NCBI GenBank assembly: GCA_039029235.1 | Contig: JBCCGO010000004.1 | Coordinates: 1-37,986, forward strand | Source: JBCBRR01 sp039029235 | GTDB taxonomy: Bacteria; Bacteroidota; Bacteroidia; Cytophagales; Amoebophilaceae | Direction of reading: 5' to 3' | DNA length: 37,986 bases | In this document: positions 1 to 9,319 of the stretch, piece by piece | Layout: every line of letters begins with the position of its first letter | How positions within the stretch are numbered: position 1 is the first letter of the stretch | Translations under genes and position numbers: made by a program | Notes under the pieces: model-generated | What the model saw: only the letters and a program-made list of their open reading frames with translations | Database searches by the model: none | Told to the model about the DNA's origin: nothing

Positions 1-1
1 A

Positions 2-3000
2 CTCCAAGCTAGCTATTTGAAAGCCCAAGGAGAACTATCCAAAGCTTCTAAGCAAGCAAAACTGGCAAAACAGTGTAAGGCGCCAGCTAAGGTAGGTTTA
101 GAAACCATATCACTCGATGAGGAGGAGCAGGAGGCACTGGCATCCAAAATCACCGCCAAGCCTGAGGGAGCTAGCTCTACAGATGCTGCGGAGAGTATAA
201 AAGAGTCCCTAGACAAAATTAAAGTAGAGGGTCTATGCACCGAGGAGAGTTATAAGTATCTTGAAACATTGATAGAAGCAGCTCGCTACGTACCCAAGAA
301 CTATGATGATTACTGTGAGATTATCACAACGAGAGAGGCCTTCAGAAGGTTCATACAAGAAGCTATCATGCGTTGTGCTGACGCTCAAGTAGGTGATGAA
401 GAACAGGGGAACGATAAGAACCAAGACCAAGATGATCGTAAGCGTAAGAAAGAGGTTGTAAAGAAATCGCTAGAAGGACTACATATTTTAGTTTGTGCAT
501 CAATTGATCAAAGTCGGCTAGTATTTATCCAAAATGTCTTGGCCTGTCCTGGTGAGACCAAACATATACTTTTCACTAATATTCTGCCAACAGAAGAAAA
601 TATACATAAGCGCTATCGGGAGCTGGCGCGTCAGTTTCATCCTGATAAAGCCAAGCAGTTCTCTGAAGAGCACCGAAGCGCTACGCATGACTTAATGACT
701 CGAATTAACCACTGCAAAGATGAATTACTGCAAAACTTAGCCAGAGCGTCTGCTGCTAGAAGTAAGTTGGCTTTTTATCAAGAGCAAGGAGACAATTTTT
801 GGGCCAGGTACATGGATTATAAACATGCTAGCAAAGGTGAGTGGAATGAACTAAAAATATTTCGCCAAGCAGACTTGACTCACCTGAGCAAAGATGCATT
901 AAATAAGTCAAGCCTAGAGCATGTTACACGCGCCTATGAAGCTTATCGGGCCTGCTGTCGAGTGGCAGATAAAGATCAATACCTAAGGAGCCAAATACAG
1001 CTTAGAGGTAGTATAGCGCTATGCCTATATGCCTCAGGCAGCTACTTAGACGCACAATTGTATGCCTTAGGTGCTATGAAACTGATATTCGACAAGTCCC
1101 AACACGTAACGCAGGAAGATCTAAGCCGAGCTAAGGCAATCTTAAGCAAAGTACAGGGACGTACTTCAGAGCGTGGTGAGGCACCAACAACTACCAGTGG
1201 ATCAACCAGTACTTCTCGGGCACTCGTAGGGGTTGAAAAAGATTCTTCAGCGCTAGCAACGGTTCAGAAAAAACATTCTTTTACTGAAAAAAATAAAATA
1301 AAAAGTGCTATTGATCAAGATTTAGCAGCAATATCCAAACAATTAATACTTAGCAGTAACCGTAACCTAGTCAAATATCAGGCCCCACAAGAAGAAATTT
1401 TAAGGGCTAAAACCGAAGCGCTATCCCGCCAGATCATTGGACACGCAAGCCGAGTATCTGGGTTAACGGTAGGGGCTATGTTTTGTGGAACTGGTATCAT
1501 AGGAGCTATAGAAACTATAGAAGTAGTAGCAGTAGCAACAACAGCAGCAGCAATATCAGTACCTGCTGTTGCTACTCTCATGTGTTTTGCTGGCAGTGTC
1601 GCACTCTTTCGTTGGGGATTCGAGAGCGGCAGCTATTTCCTTAGGAAAGGGCAGGATGCGCTGCAGGAACCCAAGACTCGCGAAGAACTAAATGCAATTA
1701 TAAGGAAAGCGCTGGCGAATTATGATCAAGGTAAACCACAGGAATTTTTCGAAGCACTTGCTACAAAATACGATACAGATAAGCAGCTTTTGCCGTCACT
1801 AAAAGATCTCAGGCGTCATATGCCTGCTGCAACGCATATAATAGAAACCCTTACGAAGCACGGTTTTAGACCAGATGGGATAGCCTATTTATTCAATTTA
1901 ATGGGCGAAGCACTAAGTAGTGGCAAAGTAAGCATTCCGGACTGTGACCTACAGGACCTGACTAATCTAGCAAAAAGTCGTTTTGAGGATGCTTTGGATG
2001 AAAAACTAGTGCAATTAACGCAATCCCTTGATACAAGAATATCTGAGATGCGTAAAAAAAGTTTAGGAGGTATAGCTGCTAGTACGGTAAGTAAACTTAC
2101 AGACTTCTTGCTGCTTCGAGATGAGGGCTACTTAGCTAGAGAACATGTCGAAGATGCACAAGAAATGCCATTTAGAGCTAGACTAGAAGAAATGTGCAAT
2201 GGTGCTAAAGTGAATATCGCTATTATTCGTATAGTAAGAGGTGATGAAAAAGCAATTGATGAAGCCAAGAAATTGATCAAAGAAGTACGAAATTCCATCG
2301 ACCGATATGGCCAATTTCACGCAAAGCCAGCAATGCGCTTAGAAGCAATCGAAGACTTTCTGTGGATTGTGAGTGGCCAGACAGCAGATATCGAAACATT
2401 GGCCCTCCCCGAGGCTGCTGACCAACCATCCGCTGAAGAAGATATCTATCTAGCTTTCCTCGATGATCAGCTAGCAAAAACCAGCTCTGGCCAAGAAAGG
2501 GCATCGATATACAACAGAAGAGCAGCACACCACGCAAAAAGAGCGCAAGAAGCAGCAAAAGTGGCTCGCTTGGGTAGTTTGCAATATTGGCAAAAAGCTC
2601 TAAAGGACTATACAAGTGCACTGAGTTTAATAAATAATCATGAAAAATCGGGCTTAGGTTATATGCAGTGCCTGTTTGAGCTATCTAAATATGACGAAGC
2701 ATTTAGGTACTTTCAACCACATCCTAGCCTGAGTAACAATCCAGATGCTTGGATCATAGCCAGTATGGCACACCGTAAACAGTTCTGCTACCCAAAGGCA
2801 AAAGAATGTATTTGGGAGGCACTGCAACAGGATCCTAAAAGCCAAGAAGCAGCGAGGCAAAAAACTCTCCTAGAAAGGCTACAAGCCAGTGCGATAGAGG
2901 AGAGGCTTAATGGATATCGCAGTGCTCAGATCCGATACGAGGAGCCTTACTTTGATGCTCGCCGAAAGCGTGAAAATGAAAAGGAGTATTATACCATCCT

Positions 3001-3967
3001 CTCTCTGGATGGGGGTGGCGTAAGAGGCGTGCTATCTGCCCTGTGGCTGAGCGAAATTGAAAGCAGAACCAAAAGACCGATTGCTCATTTATTCAACATG
3101 CTAGCGGGCACATCTACCGGAGCCATCATCGCTGCAGGCTTGTCTGTACCTCAGATAGATGTGCATGAAGTAAGAGGAGAAGTAGAGCAAGAAGAAGTGC
3201 TATCTCCCTATCGGCCACGTTACTCGGCTTCCGACATGGTGGAGCTATATAGGCAAAAGTCTCCAGAAATTTTTACAAAATCCAGTAGGTGGACAATCCC
3301 AGGTTCTCCCTTGGTGGTTAGTAAGTACACGGCTGTAGGACGTTCGTCCATATTTGAGAAATATTTTGGTCAAGCTAGATTGAACCAGGCTTTAACAGAG
3401 CTTGTCATTCCAGCAGTTAGTGAAGCGAATTTCACCTCTTCCTACCTATTCAGTCGCTCTACTGATGTAAAACTGCATGATGTGCTGATGGCTACTACCG
3501 CAGCGCCTACTTTTTTCCCCCCCTACGAGATACCCGAGGTAGGCGTCTTTGTTGATGGGGCCATACAAGCCAATAATCCTGCTATGAATGCACATAGTGA
3601 AGCGCTCCGATATGGTATACCCCCACAGAGAATATTTATGCTTTCTCTGGGTGCAGGAACTTGTATTCCAAATCCTTTAGCCCCAGACTTACATCGTGGT
3701 CAGCTATTCTGGGCAGGTAATTTCCCTCATGTAAGTTTAGCCCTCCAAGAAGGGGAGAGTGATAGACATATGCGTAGCATTTTAGGAAATTGTTATCAAC
3801 GGTGGCAAGTCTGGCTAGAACGGCCCATAGGCATAGATGCCTACCAAAAAATGGATACCCTGCTAGAGCTAGGCCAGCAACATCTGGAGGAGCTATACGC
3901 TTCTGATGAGAATACCATGAATAAGTTGCTAGAATTTCTCGAAGAAAATCCAGCGCCGCAAGGATAA
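2..3967 (+). CDS. Giant patatin-like phospholipase with J-like domain, membrane hairpin and TPRs (5'-partial)
   Basis: The frame is open from the window edge, so the true start lies upstream; a TTG at 17 is only the first possible start seen. Residue numbers count from that TTG. Residues about 185-245 resemble a J domain with an HPD motif (His208-Pro-Asp210). Residues about 480-537 form an Ala/Val-rich hydrophobic stretch long enough for two membrane helices. Residues about 830-960 look like TPR helices (tandem YxxAL-type pairs). From about 990 there is a patatin domain with the oxyanion motif DGGGVRG (998-1004), the nucleophile motif GTSTG (Ser1033) and the catalytic Asp in DGA (Asp1180), so the Ser-Asp dyad is complete. 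Patatins hydrolyse acyl chains of phospholipids. The fusion to chaperone-like and TPR modules is typical of large effector-like proteins of intracellular bacteria. A role at host membranes is inference. No signal peptide can be judged because the N-terminus is missing. Confidence 0.9.
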   Translation, partial: LQASYLKAQGELSKASKQAKLAKQCKAPAKVGLETISLDEEEQEALASKITAKPEGASSTDAAESIKESLDKIKVEGLCTEESYKYLETLIEAARYVPKNYDDYCEIITTREAFRRFIQEAIMRCADAQVGDEEQGNDKNQDQDDRKRKKEVVKKSLEGLHILVCASIDQSRLVFIQNVLACPGETKHILFTNILPTEENIHKRYRELARQFHPDKAKQFSEEHRSATHDLMTRINHCKDELLQNLARASAARSKLAFYQEQGDNFWARYMDYKHASKGEWNELKIFRQADLTHLSKDALNKSSLEHVTRAYEAYRACCRVADKDQYLRSQIQLRGSIALCLYASGSYLDAQLYALGAMKLIFDKSQHVTQEDLSRAKAILSKVQGRTSERGEAPTTTSGSTSTSRALVGVEKDSSALATVQKKHSFTEKNKIKSAIDQDLAAISKQLILSSNRNLVKYQAPQEEILRAKTEALSRQIIGHASRVSGLTVGAMFCGTGIIGAIETIEVVAVATTAAAISVPAVATLMCFAGSVALFRWGFESGSYFLRKGQDALQEPKTREELNAIIRKALANYDQGKPQEFFEALATKYDTDKQLLPSLKDLRRHMPAATHIIETLTKHGFRPDGIAYLFNLMGEALSSGKVSIPDCDLQDLTNLAKSRFEDALDEKLVQLTQSLDTRISEMRKKSLGGIAASTVSKLTDFLLLRDEGYLAREHVEDAQEMPFRARLEEMCNGAKVNIAIIRIVRGDEKAIDEAKKLIKEVRNSIDRYGQFHAKPAMRLEAIEDFLWIVSGQTADIETLALPEAADQPSAEEDIYLAFLDDQLAKTSSGQERASIYNRRAAHHAKRAQEAAKVARLGSLQYWQKALKDYTSALSLINNHEKSGLGYMQCLFELSKYDEAFRYFQPHPSLSNNPDAWIIASMAHRKQFCYPKAKECIWEALQQDPKSQEAARQKTLLERLQASAIEERLNGYRSAQIRYEEPYFDARRKRENEKEYYTILSLDGGGVRGVLSALWLSEIESRTKRPIAHLFNMLAGTSTGAIIAAGLSVPQIDVHEVRGEVEQEEVLSPYRPRYSASDMVELYRQKSPEIFTKSSRWTIPGSPLVVSKYTAVGRSSIFEKYFGQARLNQALTELVIPAVSEANFTSSYLFSRSTDVKLHDVLMATTAAPTFFPPYEIPEVGVFVDGAIQANNPAMNAHSEALRYGIPPQRIFMLSLGAGTCIPNPLAPDLHRGQLFWAGNFPHVSLALQEGESDRHMRSILGNCYQRWQVWLERPIGIDAYQKMDTLLELGQQHLEELYASDENTMNKLLEFLEENPAPQG

Positions 3968-4119
3968 TTGGCTAAAGATAGTTGTAGAGAGCTCATCCTC
4001 CCCCTATGAACAAGCTGCCGAGAAGTAATGGAGATCAAGACATCAGGCCATGCACTTAGCTGCTGTCTTGCACCCGCTATACTGGCTGGGGGCGGGTTGC
4101 ACTGACAAAGCTTAGCTTG

Positions 4120-4437
4120 CTAGTCCAGAAAGGTGTAAGGGCAGGCACTGCAACAGGCTTTATGGATGGAGGTGCTTGTCCGGCCTATCTCGACGATGCA
4201 CTTATTGGCCTCTTCGTCCTCGACCACCAGGTCAGCAACAGCTTGCTTAAGCTCGCTTTGCTCTTTATTACTGCCAATCTCTAGCAAGGCTTTGATCTTG
4301 ACGTTAGGGCAGGCTTGGAGGAAGGCAGAGATAAATCCTTCGACGATCTGATAATCGACCTTACTTTTGAGCAGGTACTTGATGACAAGGTCGAAACTAA
4401 CAATGGTTTTTGGGCATACTGGTTCTGTGTCTGGTCC
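4120..4437 (-). pseudogene. Remnant of PD-(D/E)XK nuclease family (Rpn-type) transposase
   Basis: The minus-strand frame between a TAA at 4438-4440 and a TAG at 4120-4122 reads through 105 codons without an ATG start. It begins with a segment of the type IVSFDLVIKYLLKSK, followed by DYQIVEGFISAFLQ, then a Glu-containing KIKALLEIGSNKE, VADLVVEDEE and IVEIG. This order (FDxxxKYLL, EGFIS, LE, DLVVED, VEI) is the one I know from PD-(D/E)XK_2 / Rpn-type recombination-promoting nucleases, which are abundant in Amoebophilus and Cardinium. After IVEIG the similarity fades (only an IHKAC-like stretch remains) and the frame stops early. The start codon is gone and the C-terminal half is absent, so I call it a decayed copy. 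It sits between the patatin gene and the DUF721 gene and explains most of the 3968-4523 gap. The rest of that gap (3968-4119) shows nothing I can name. Confidence 0.65.
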
Positions 4438-4523
4438 TTAGCTACAGAATAAGGAATGCTAGCTGATCTTGGTGCATTGTTGGGCTAGGTAGCAGCCTTT
4501 TACGTGGCTGTAAGCATAGAGCA

Positions 4524-4814
4524 TTATAAAAATACGATTTCTGCTATTCGACAACCTGGGGTTGCAGCGCTTATGCGCTGGTAGATAAGGTCTTTGGTGC
4601 TTTGGAGCTCTTGCCTCAAGGGTGCTGAGCTAATCTTGACGAAGAGTTTGTCTTGCCAGACAAAGGCGCTTTCGGTTTGTTGCAGTACTATAGTAGGCAT
4701 GAGCTGCTGCCAGGCACCAAGGATGGTAGCTGCTGCTAGTTTATTCTGGTGAGGAGACTCGGCCATAAGTCGCTGCATTGTCTGGCCTATGGTTATAGGT
4801 TGCGGGGCACGCAT
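4524..4814 (-). CDS. DUF721 / DciA-like protein, 96 aa
   Basis: A small soluble protein with the features of the short DUF721 proteins of Bacteroidota: an N-terminal helix-rich part (TIGQTMQRLM), a W-containing segment (AWQQLMP), the conserved LFVKISSAPLRQEL strand-helix pair and a terminal IAEIVFL. Longer relatives in other bacteria include DciA, which loads the replicative helicase DnaB. Whether this short form does so is not known, so the role is inference. The ATG at 4812-4814 gives the usual short family length, and no other plausible start lies nearby. It is transcribed on the minus strand, downstream of the tRNA-Leu and tRNA-Cys genes, and is separated from them by about 160 bases without a gene. 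It is not part of an obvious operon. Confidence 0.8.
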   Translation of the reverse strand: MRAPQPITIGQTMQRLMAESPHQNKLAAATILGAWQQLMPTIVLQQTESAFVWQDKLFVKISSAPLRQELQSTKDLIYQRISAATPGCRIAEIVFL

Positions 4815-4973
4815 TGTAGTTAGGCTTAAGGTGTATAAAGAATGTGGTAAATATATAGATTTTAACCCAGGCGTTGTATTCTGAGCCCTAACAGCCTATT
4901 AGGCGATGAACCAAGCAGTTGGTCATGGCCCCTCCGGTCGGGACCACATTATGTTCGTAGGGCAATGGGTAAG

Positions 4974-5057
4974 TACCTGGGGTCGGGGTCGAACCGACAC
5001 GGTATTACTACCATTGGTGTTTGAGACCAACGCGTCTACCTATTCCGCCACCCAGGC
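4974..5057 (-). tRNA. tRNA-Leu(CAA)
   Basis: Read on the minus strand the 84 bases fold as a class II tRNA: acceptor GCCTGGG with CCCAGGT (G1-U72 wobble), an anticodon stem TTGGT/ACCAA around the loop CTCAAAC (anticodon CAA), a long variable arm (TGGTAGTAATACCG), a T-stem GTCGG with the loop TTCGACC, and discriminator A. It reads UUG codons. No CCA is encoded. Confidence 0.95.
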
Positions 5058-5137
5058 AAGGGGGTTGTATAGAGGCTGCCCACAAGATCTGGTACTACTG
5101 GCTAGCTACGGTCGCGAATCTTAAAAGGGCTACACGG

Positions 5138-5208
5138 AGGTCGCGAGTGGATTTGAACCACCGTGAGAGGTTTTGCAGACCTCTGCCTCGCCGCTCGGCC
5201 ACGCGACC
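5138..5208 (-). tRNA. tRNA-Cys(GCA)
   Basis: The minus strand gives acceptor GGTCGCG/CGCGACC, an anticodon stem GAGGT/ACCTC with the loop CTGCAAA (anticodon GCA), a T-loop TTCAAAT and discriminator U73, which is characteristic of tRNA-Cys. It lies 80 bases from tRNA-Leu in the same orientation and directly downstream of rpsA, so it could be co-transcribed with it. No CCA is encoded. Confidence 0.95.
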
Positions 5209-5238
5209 TTAGTTAGCCACCGTTTAGCTTACCTTTTC

Positions 5239-7002
5239 TTACTGGTTATTATTTTTCTCTACCTGTTCTTTTAGTACATCAAGGGTGTCAATGTCTCCTA
5301 GGGTTGACTTTACGGGCACCGCATCGTTACTAGTGTTGTGGGTATTTGACTCTTCGACAGGACTATTTTTAGCTTTTTTCAAAGTAGCTGTATGAGATAT
5401 AGTAATCCTTTTGTCAGTACTAGAGAACTCGATTACCTGAAAGTCAAGCTTGTCATGGATAGCAGCTTTTTGGCCATTTTCTTTGATGAGATAGCGATTG
5501 GGCACAAAGCTTTCTAGGTTATGGAGCAATGCTACCAAAGCACCCTGCTCTGTTTTTTTGACAATAGTACCTGGATGTATAGAACCTACCTGGAAGGTTG
5601 CCTCATGGCTACTCCAGGGATTTTCTGCTAGCTGTTTTAATCCTAGCGCTAGCTTTCTACTACCCTGATCAACTTCTAGCACTACTAGCGTCAACTGTTC
5701 TTCTGGTTTAAGGAGATCAGTAGGGTGATTTATTTTCTTGGTCCAAGACATGTCTGAGATATGGAGCAGTCCTTCGATATCTCTTTCTAGCTCTATCCAG
5801 ACGCCAAAGTGTGTTATATACTTTACAATACCTGTATGCTTGGTGCCTACTGCATACTTCTGTACCAGCTGCCCCTGAGTCCAGGGATCTTCAGTAAGCT
5901 GCCTGAGGCTCAGAGCCATTTTCTGCTCTAATGGCTCCATGGTCAGCACTATGGCTTCTACTTCCTGGCCTAATTGAAGGATATCCCACGCTTTTCTGAG
6001 ATGTTGGGCCCAAGTCATTTCTGAGATATGAATGAGTCCTTCCACGCCGGGTAAGATTTGGATGAAAGCGCCATACTCAGCCAGTTTCACAACCTTGCCC
6101 TTGACTTTAGAACCTATCTGTACTGAAGTTGGCAGCTCTTCCCAAGGATGTGGGGTCAGCTGTTTCATACCTAGGGAAATGCGTTTCTTGTCTTCATCAA
6201 AATCAGTGACTACGACTTTGACTTTTTGGTCTAGCGCCAATACTTCTTCAGGATGGCTGATTCTGCGCCAAGTGATTTCAGTAATGTGTAAGAGGCCATC
6301 TATGCCTCCTAGGTCTATGAATACCCCAAAGCTAGTTATGTTTTTGACAGTACCTTCTAGAACTTGCCCTTTTTCTAGGCTACTGAGTATGGTACTTTTA
6401 TGGCTTTCTAGATTTTTTTCTAGCAGTGCTTTGTGGGAGACTATTATATTTGCCTTGGTATGGTTGATTTTTAGTACAGCGACATCCAGGGTTTTTCCTA
6501 GCCAGGTATCAAAGTCACGTACAGGCTTTACATCTATTTGTGACCCTGGCAGGAAGGCCTCTATGCCTGCTAAGTCAACTACTAAGCCACCTTTGGTTCT
6601 CCTTTTTACAAAGGCTGTTAGCACTCCATGTCTGTCGGCAGCATCCTGTATGGCCTCCCAGGCTCTTGTAAGCTTGGCTTTCTTACGGGATAAGATAAGC
6701 TGGCCTGCTATGCTTTCTTGCTCTTCTACATATACTTCTACCTCGTCCCCGGGTTTAAGCTCAGGTATATCACGAAATTCGGAGTGCGGTACAAGTCCAT
6801 CTGCCTTACCACCGATACTGATAATGACATTTCGATCGTAGATACCTACTACGAGGCCTTGAACGATTTTGTGCTCATTGATGGATGGTAGTGCTTCTTC
6901 GTAGAGTTTGACTAGCGCTGCGCGTTCTTCGTCGCTATAGTCTAGAGAAAACTCGGTATCGGTAGCATTAATTCTAGTTGGCATTGCTGCTGTTTCTTTC
7001 AT
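5239..7002 (-). CDS. rpsA: 30S ribosomal protein S1
   Basis: A 587-residue protein with six S1 (OB-fold) repeats at about 42-105, 124-190, 210-277, 295-365, 382-452 and 467-530. Repeats 3-5 carry the clear signature GxFIDLxGIxGLLHIxE or GLIHISEMTW. S1 binds mRNA leaders and helps them onto the 30S subunit. This is of special weight in Bacteroidota, where most genes lack a Shine-Dalgarno sequence. The length is close to the usual 550-600 residues of the phylum. The start is the ATG at 7000-7002; a second ATG six codons later (6982-6984) is also possible. The C-terminal 50 residues are acidic/polar and have no domain. It is followed by tRNA-Cys 31 bases downstream and preceded by recR about 170 bases upstream on the same strand. 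The TAACTTTG at 7077-7070 (minus) fits the Bacteroidota -7 promoter box TAnnTTTG, but I see no good -33 box. Confidence 0.98.
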   Translation of the reverse strand: MKETAAMPTRINATDTEFSLDYSDEERAALVKLYEEALPSINEHKIVQGLVVGIYDRNVIISIGGKADGLVPHSEFRDIPELKPGDEVEVYVEEQESIAGQLILSRKKAKLTRAWEAIQDAADRHGVLTAFVKRRTKGGLVVDLAGIEAFLPGSQIDVKPVRDFDTWLGKTLDVAVLKINHTKANIIVSHKALLEKNLESHKSTILSSLEKGQVLEGTVKNITSFGVFIDLGGIDGLLHITEITWRRISHPEEVLALDQKVKVVVTDFDEDKKRISLGMKQLTPHPWEELPTSVQIGSKVKGKVVKLAEYGAFIQILPGVEGLIHISEMTWAQHLRKAWDILQLGQEVEAIVLTMEPLEQKMALSLRQLTEDPWTQGQLVQKYAVGTKHTGIVKYITHFGVWIELERDIEGLLHISDMSWTKKINHPTDLLKPEEQLTLVVLEVDQGSRKLALGLKQLAENPWSSHEATFQVGSIHPGTIVKKTEQGALVALLHNLESFVPNRYLIKENGQKAAIHDKLDFQVIEFSSTDKRITISHTATLKKAKNSPVEESNTHNTSNDAVPVKSTLGDIDTLDVLKEQVEKNNNQ

Positions 7003-7172
7003 GTGCTTGCGGGTACTGCTTTTTACGTGTAACTAGTGATAAATTCTTTTAAGAGCCATTGGCGTACGCCAAAGTTAAACATTATCTGAGCAATGAAGAA
7101 ATCTGCTACGAACTTGGGCAAAAAAATATTCTCTACGCACTGCAACACGCCTGCACCTTGGAAGTAAGTTGG

Positions 7173-7793
7173 TCAAAGGGCCTCGCCTAGCTGATAGGTT
7201 ATGCGCCCTGCAATGCTTCTGCCTAAGGTCATTTCGTCAGTATATTCTAACTCACTGCCTACCGCCACACCGCGGGCCAGGGTGCTTAGTTTGATAGTAT
7301 AGTCCTCGAGCCTTTTTTTGATGTAAAAAGCAGTTGTATCACCCTGGATGGTAGCACTTAGGGCAAAGATGATTTCTTGGGGTTTGGTTGCTTCTACGCG
7401 TTGTATGAGTGTATCAATTTGGAGCTGCTCTGGCCCAATACCTTCTATGGGAGCTATAACGCCCCCCAGCACGTGGTATAAGCCGTTGTATTGAGAGGTG
7501 TTTTCTATAGCAATGATGTCTTGAATATTCTCTACAATGCAGATGAGGGAGGAATTTTTTCGAGGATTGGTACAAATACTACAGAGTAGCTCATCTGCTA
7601 CATTGTGACATTGCTGGCAGTACCGTATTTGTGTGCGTAATCTACAGAGAGAGGCAGACAGTTGCTCTGTTTGCTGCTGCTTGGCTCTAAGCAAAAAAAG
7701 GGCTAGGCGCAAGGCTGTCTTCTTGCCTATACCTGGCAAGCTAGCCAGTCCATTGACCGCTTCTTCTATGAGTTTGGAGGAGTAGATCATCAA
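7173..7793 (-). CDS. recR: Recombination mediator protein RecR
   Basis: A 206-residue protein of normal RecR length. It has a helix-hairpin-helix with LPGIGKKTA (about 19-27), a four-cysteine zinc site (Cys59, Cys62, Cys71, Cys74), a Toprim domain beginning ICIVEN (Glu88) and the Walker-B-like C-terminal end with GRSIAGRITYQLG. RecR forms a ring clamp and with RecO (and RecF) helps load RecA at gaps in single-stranded DNA, so the cell keeps the RecFOR route. The ATG at 7791-7793 is immediately followed by a second ATG; either can be the start. It is on the same strand as rpsA, with a 170-base spacer that contains no gene. Confidence 0.97.
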   Translation of the reverse strand: MMIYSSKLIEEAVNGLASLPGIGKKTALRLALFLLRAKQQQTEQLSASLCRLRTQIRYCQQCHNVADELLCSICTNPRKNSSLICIVENIQDIIAIENTSQYNGLYHVLGGVIAPIEGIGPEQLQIDTLIQRVEATKPQEIIFALSATIQGDTTAFYIKKRLEDYTIKLSTLARGVAVGSELEYTDEMTLGRSIAGRITYQLGEAL

Positions 7794-8494
7794 TAGGAGC
7801 AGCGTTGATATGCTTCACGGGGTCTACCCTGAAGCCCTCGGGTGGTAAAAGTAAGTAAAATTATGGGGAGAAGGTGATTCTAAGGAAATTAGCGGGCTGT
7901 TTATTGAGGATTATCCAGGTAGCTGGTCATTAGCCAGAAGATGGGCGTGCTATAGCCACTGCTCATCAACTGCTTAGGAAAGCAAGCAAGTTGGGAAAAT
8001 GCATTTGGATAGCAGCTGCAGCTAGCGAGTACTGGTCTCTGATTTTACAACCTTCCTGGTACGATGGATCACTAGCTTCCTAAAAGCCCCTAGGACGGAG
8101 CAGGAAGGCGGTAATCCCACGGCCATCTTGCTTATGCTGCTTTGGTTGGTTCGATCTGCAGGCTAGCTAGTTCTTGCTTGCTGCGCTACTTCTACGCCTA
8201 GATATAGACTGGACGGCATAGTCCTGGCTATTTCCAAATTTCTGGCTTGCAAACCTTACTATATGCTTCTCTTTTCCCCTCTTAGCTCTAGTTGTTCGCT
8301 GTATGCCATGATCATATCTGTAAATCTGAATGTTTTTCCTGCCACTGGGTTGCTTAAGGAAGTAGTATAGTCAAGCATTGTCAAGATTTTGGGAAGAAGT
8401 TACGAACTTACTGAGAGATAATGCAAGGGAATAAGATTCCGTAATTTTCAGCCCAGCCTTGCCTCCTTTCAGCAGCCCGAGTGCGGGTAAGGAA

Positions 8495-8526
8495 GGTCTG
8501 GGGTCCCTGGCAAGGGACCCCAGACC
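8495..8526. repeat. Perfect 13-bp inverted repeat (hairpin)
   Basis: The arms GGTCTGGGGTCCC (8495-8507) and GGGACCCCAGACC (8514-8526) are perfectly complementary around a six-base TGGCAA loop. The stem is GC-rich and no T-run follows on either strand, so a classic intrinsic terminator is not supported. It could be an element end, a dispersed palindromic repeat or a structured RNA. Confidence 0.8.
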
Positions 8527-8587
8527 AAGGAGGACGGGGTAGTAGGGTCAGGAGTCCTTGGGGGGAAAATGCGGGAGAATGGCGAAG

Positions 8588-8643
8588 ATCTGGAAGCTTA
8601 CCGAGCATGGCGGCAGGCTTCTAGGACCCTTGAGCTTCCAGAT
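8588..8643. repeat. 11-bp inverted repeat with 34-base spacer
   Basis: ATCTGGAAGCT (8588-8598) is repeated in inverse orientation as AGCTTCCAGAT (8633-8643), a perfect match. It lies about 60 bases after the 8495-8526 hairpin. Together they may delimit a small mobile or repetitive element, but no target-site duplication can be recognised. Confidence 0.65.
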
Positions 8644-9319
8644 AAGCTCGCAACTTCCACCTAGATCCAGCTAGCATGCTCAGTTTTTCGATAAATCTGT
8701 AACTTCGCTTTAAATACAACTACTATACTCAGAACACTTATCACACGCTGCATCTGCCGAGGCTAACACCTAAACGATAGGGCCGCATGGCTAAGAAAGT
8801 CAATACCCCCAGACATTTCCCTTGAGGACCGCTCAGTTACCTTGTCGTTTTCCCGAGCTAACTTAACTCCTGAGCTGCGCCAAGGAATAGGCTGGAACCC
8901 CTTCGCTATTGCCGACACTGCCAGGAGATCGAGGAGCAGAAAGCCTTTCTACTATGATGATCACCAAGAAATGGATACACCATCATTGTTGTAGTGCAGC
9001 TTGTGGCATGGGCCAGCAAGCGGGTTTGCGATCATTTTTTATGCAATAGGGCAAGCTTCGTGCTTAGGGACAGCCTCTTGAGCTCGCTATTAGTCAAAGG
9101 CAGCAGCGTGTTATGCTACCCAGGTTGTATCTGTTGCAGATTTTTCATAGTCTAGCGTGGCAACAAATGACAAGAGTATGAAAGAATTTTCGAATTAGCT
9201 TAGCGGCCTTACTGCCAGAGGCTATGACACCCTATATGGTCTATCGTAGCTTACACCATATGTGTAGAGGTATCTAGGGATTACGCGAAATTTTTTATAT
9301 TCCAGCCTTGCGCTACAGA

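Larger units (their letters stand above)
7794..9319. other. 1.5-kb gene-poor region
   Basis: No open frame in this stretch looks like a protein. The longest (8408-8608, minus) is low-complexity in character and overlaps a perfect hairpin. Short frame fragments interrupted by stops, for example around 9113-9288 on the plus strand with one internal TGA, suggest decayed genes, but I cannot assign them to a family. Two strong inverted repeats are listed separately. CTAG is frequent here as elsewhere in the window. Confidence 0.6.

Noticed and set aside
2277..2621. A 114-codon minus-strand frame with hydrophobic leucine runs
   Set aside because: It lies antisense inside the patatin gene, and the leucines come from the complement of Lys/Glu/Gln codons.
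4166..4351. A 61-codon plus-strand frame
   Set aside because: It is antisense to the transposase remnant, whose translation carries recognisable motifs.
6032..6841. A 269-codon plus-strand open frame
   Set aside because: It is antisense to rpsA, rich in Ser/Thr/Pro as expected for the opposite strand of a real gene, and shows no domain.
8408..8608. A 66-codon minus-strand frame in the gene desert
   Set aside because: It runs through a perfect hairpin and has a proline/arginine-rich sequence without any recognisable motif.
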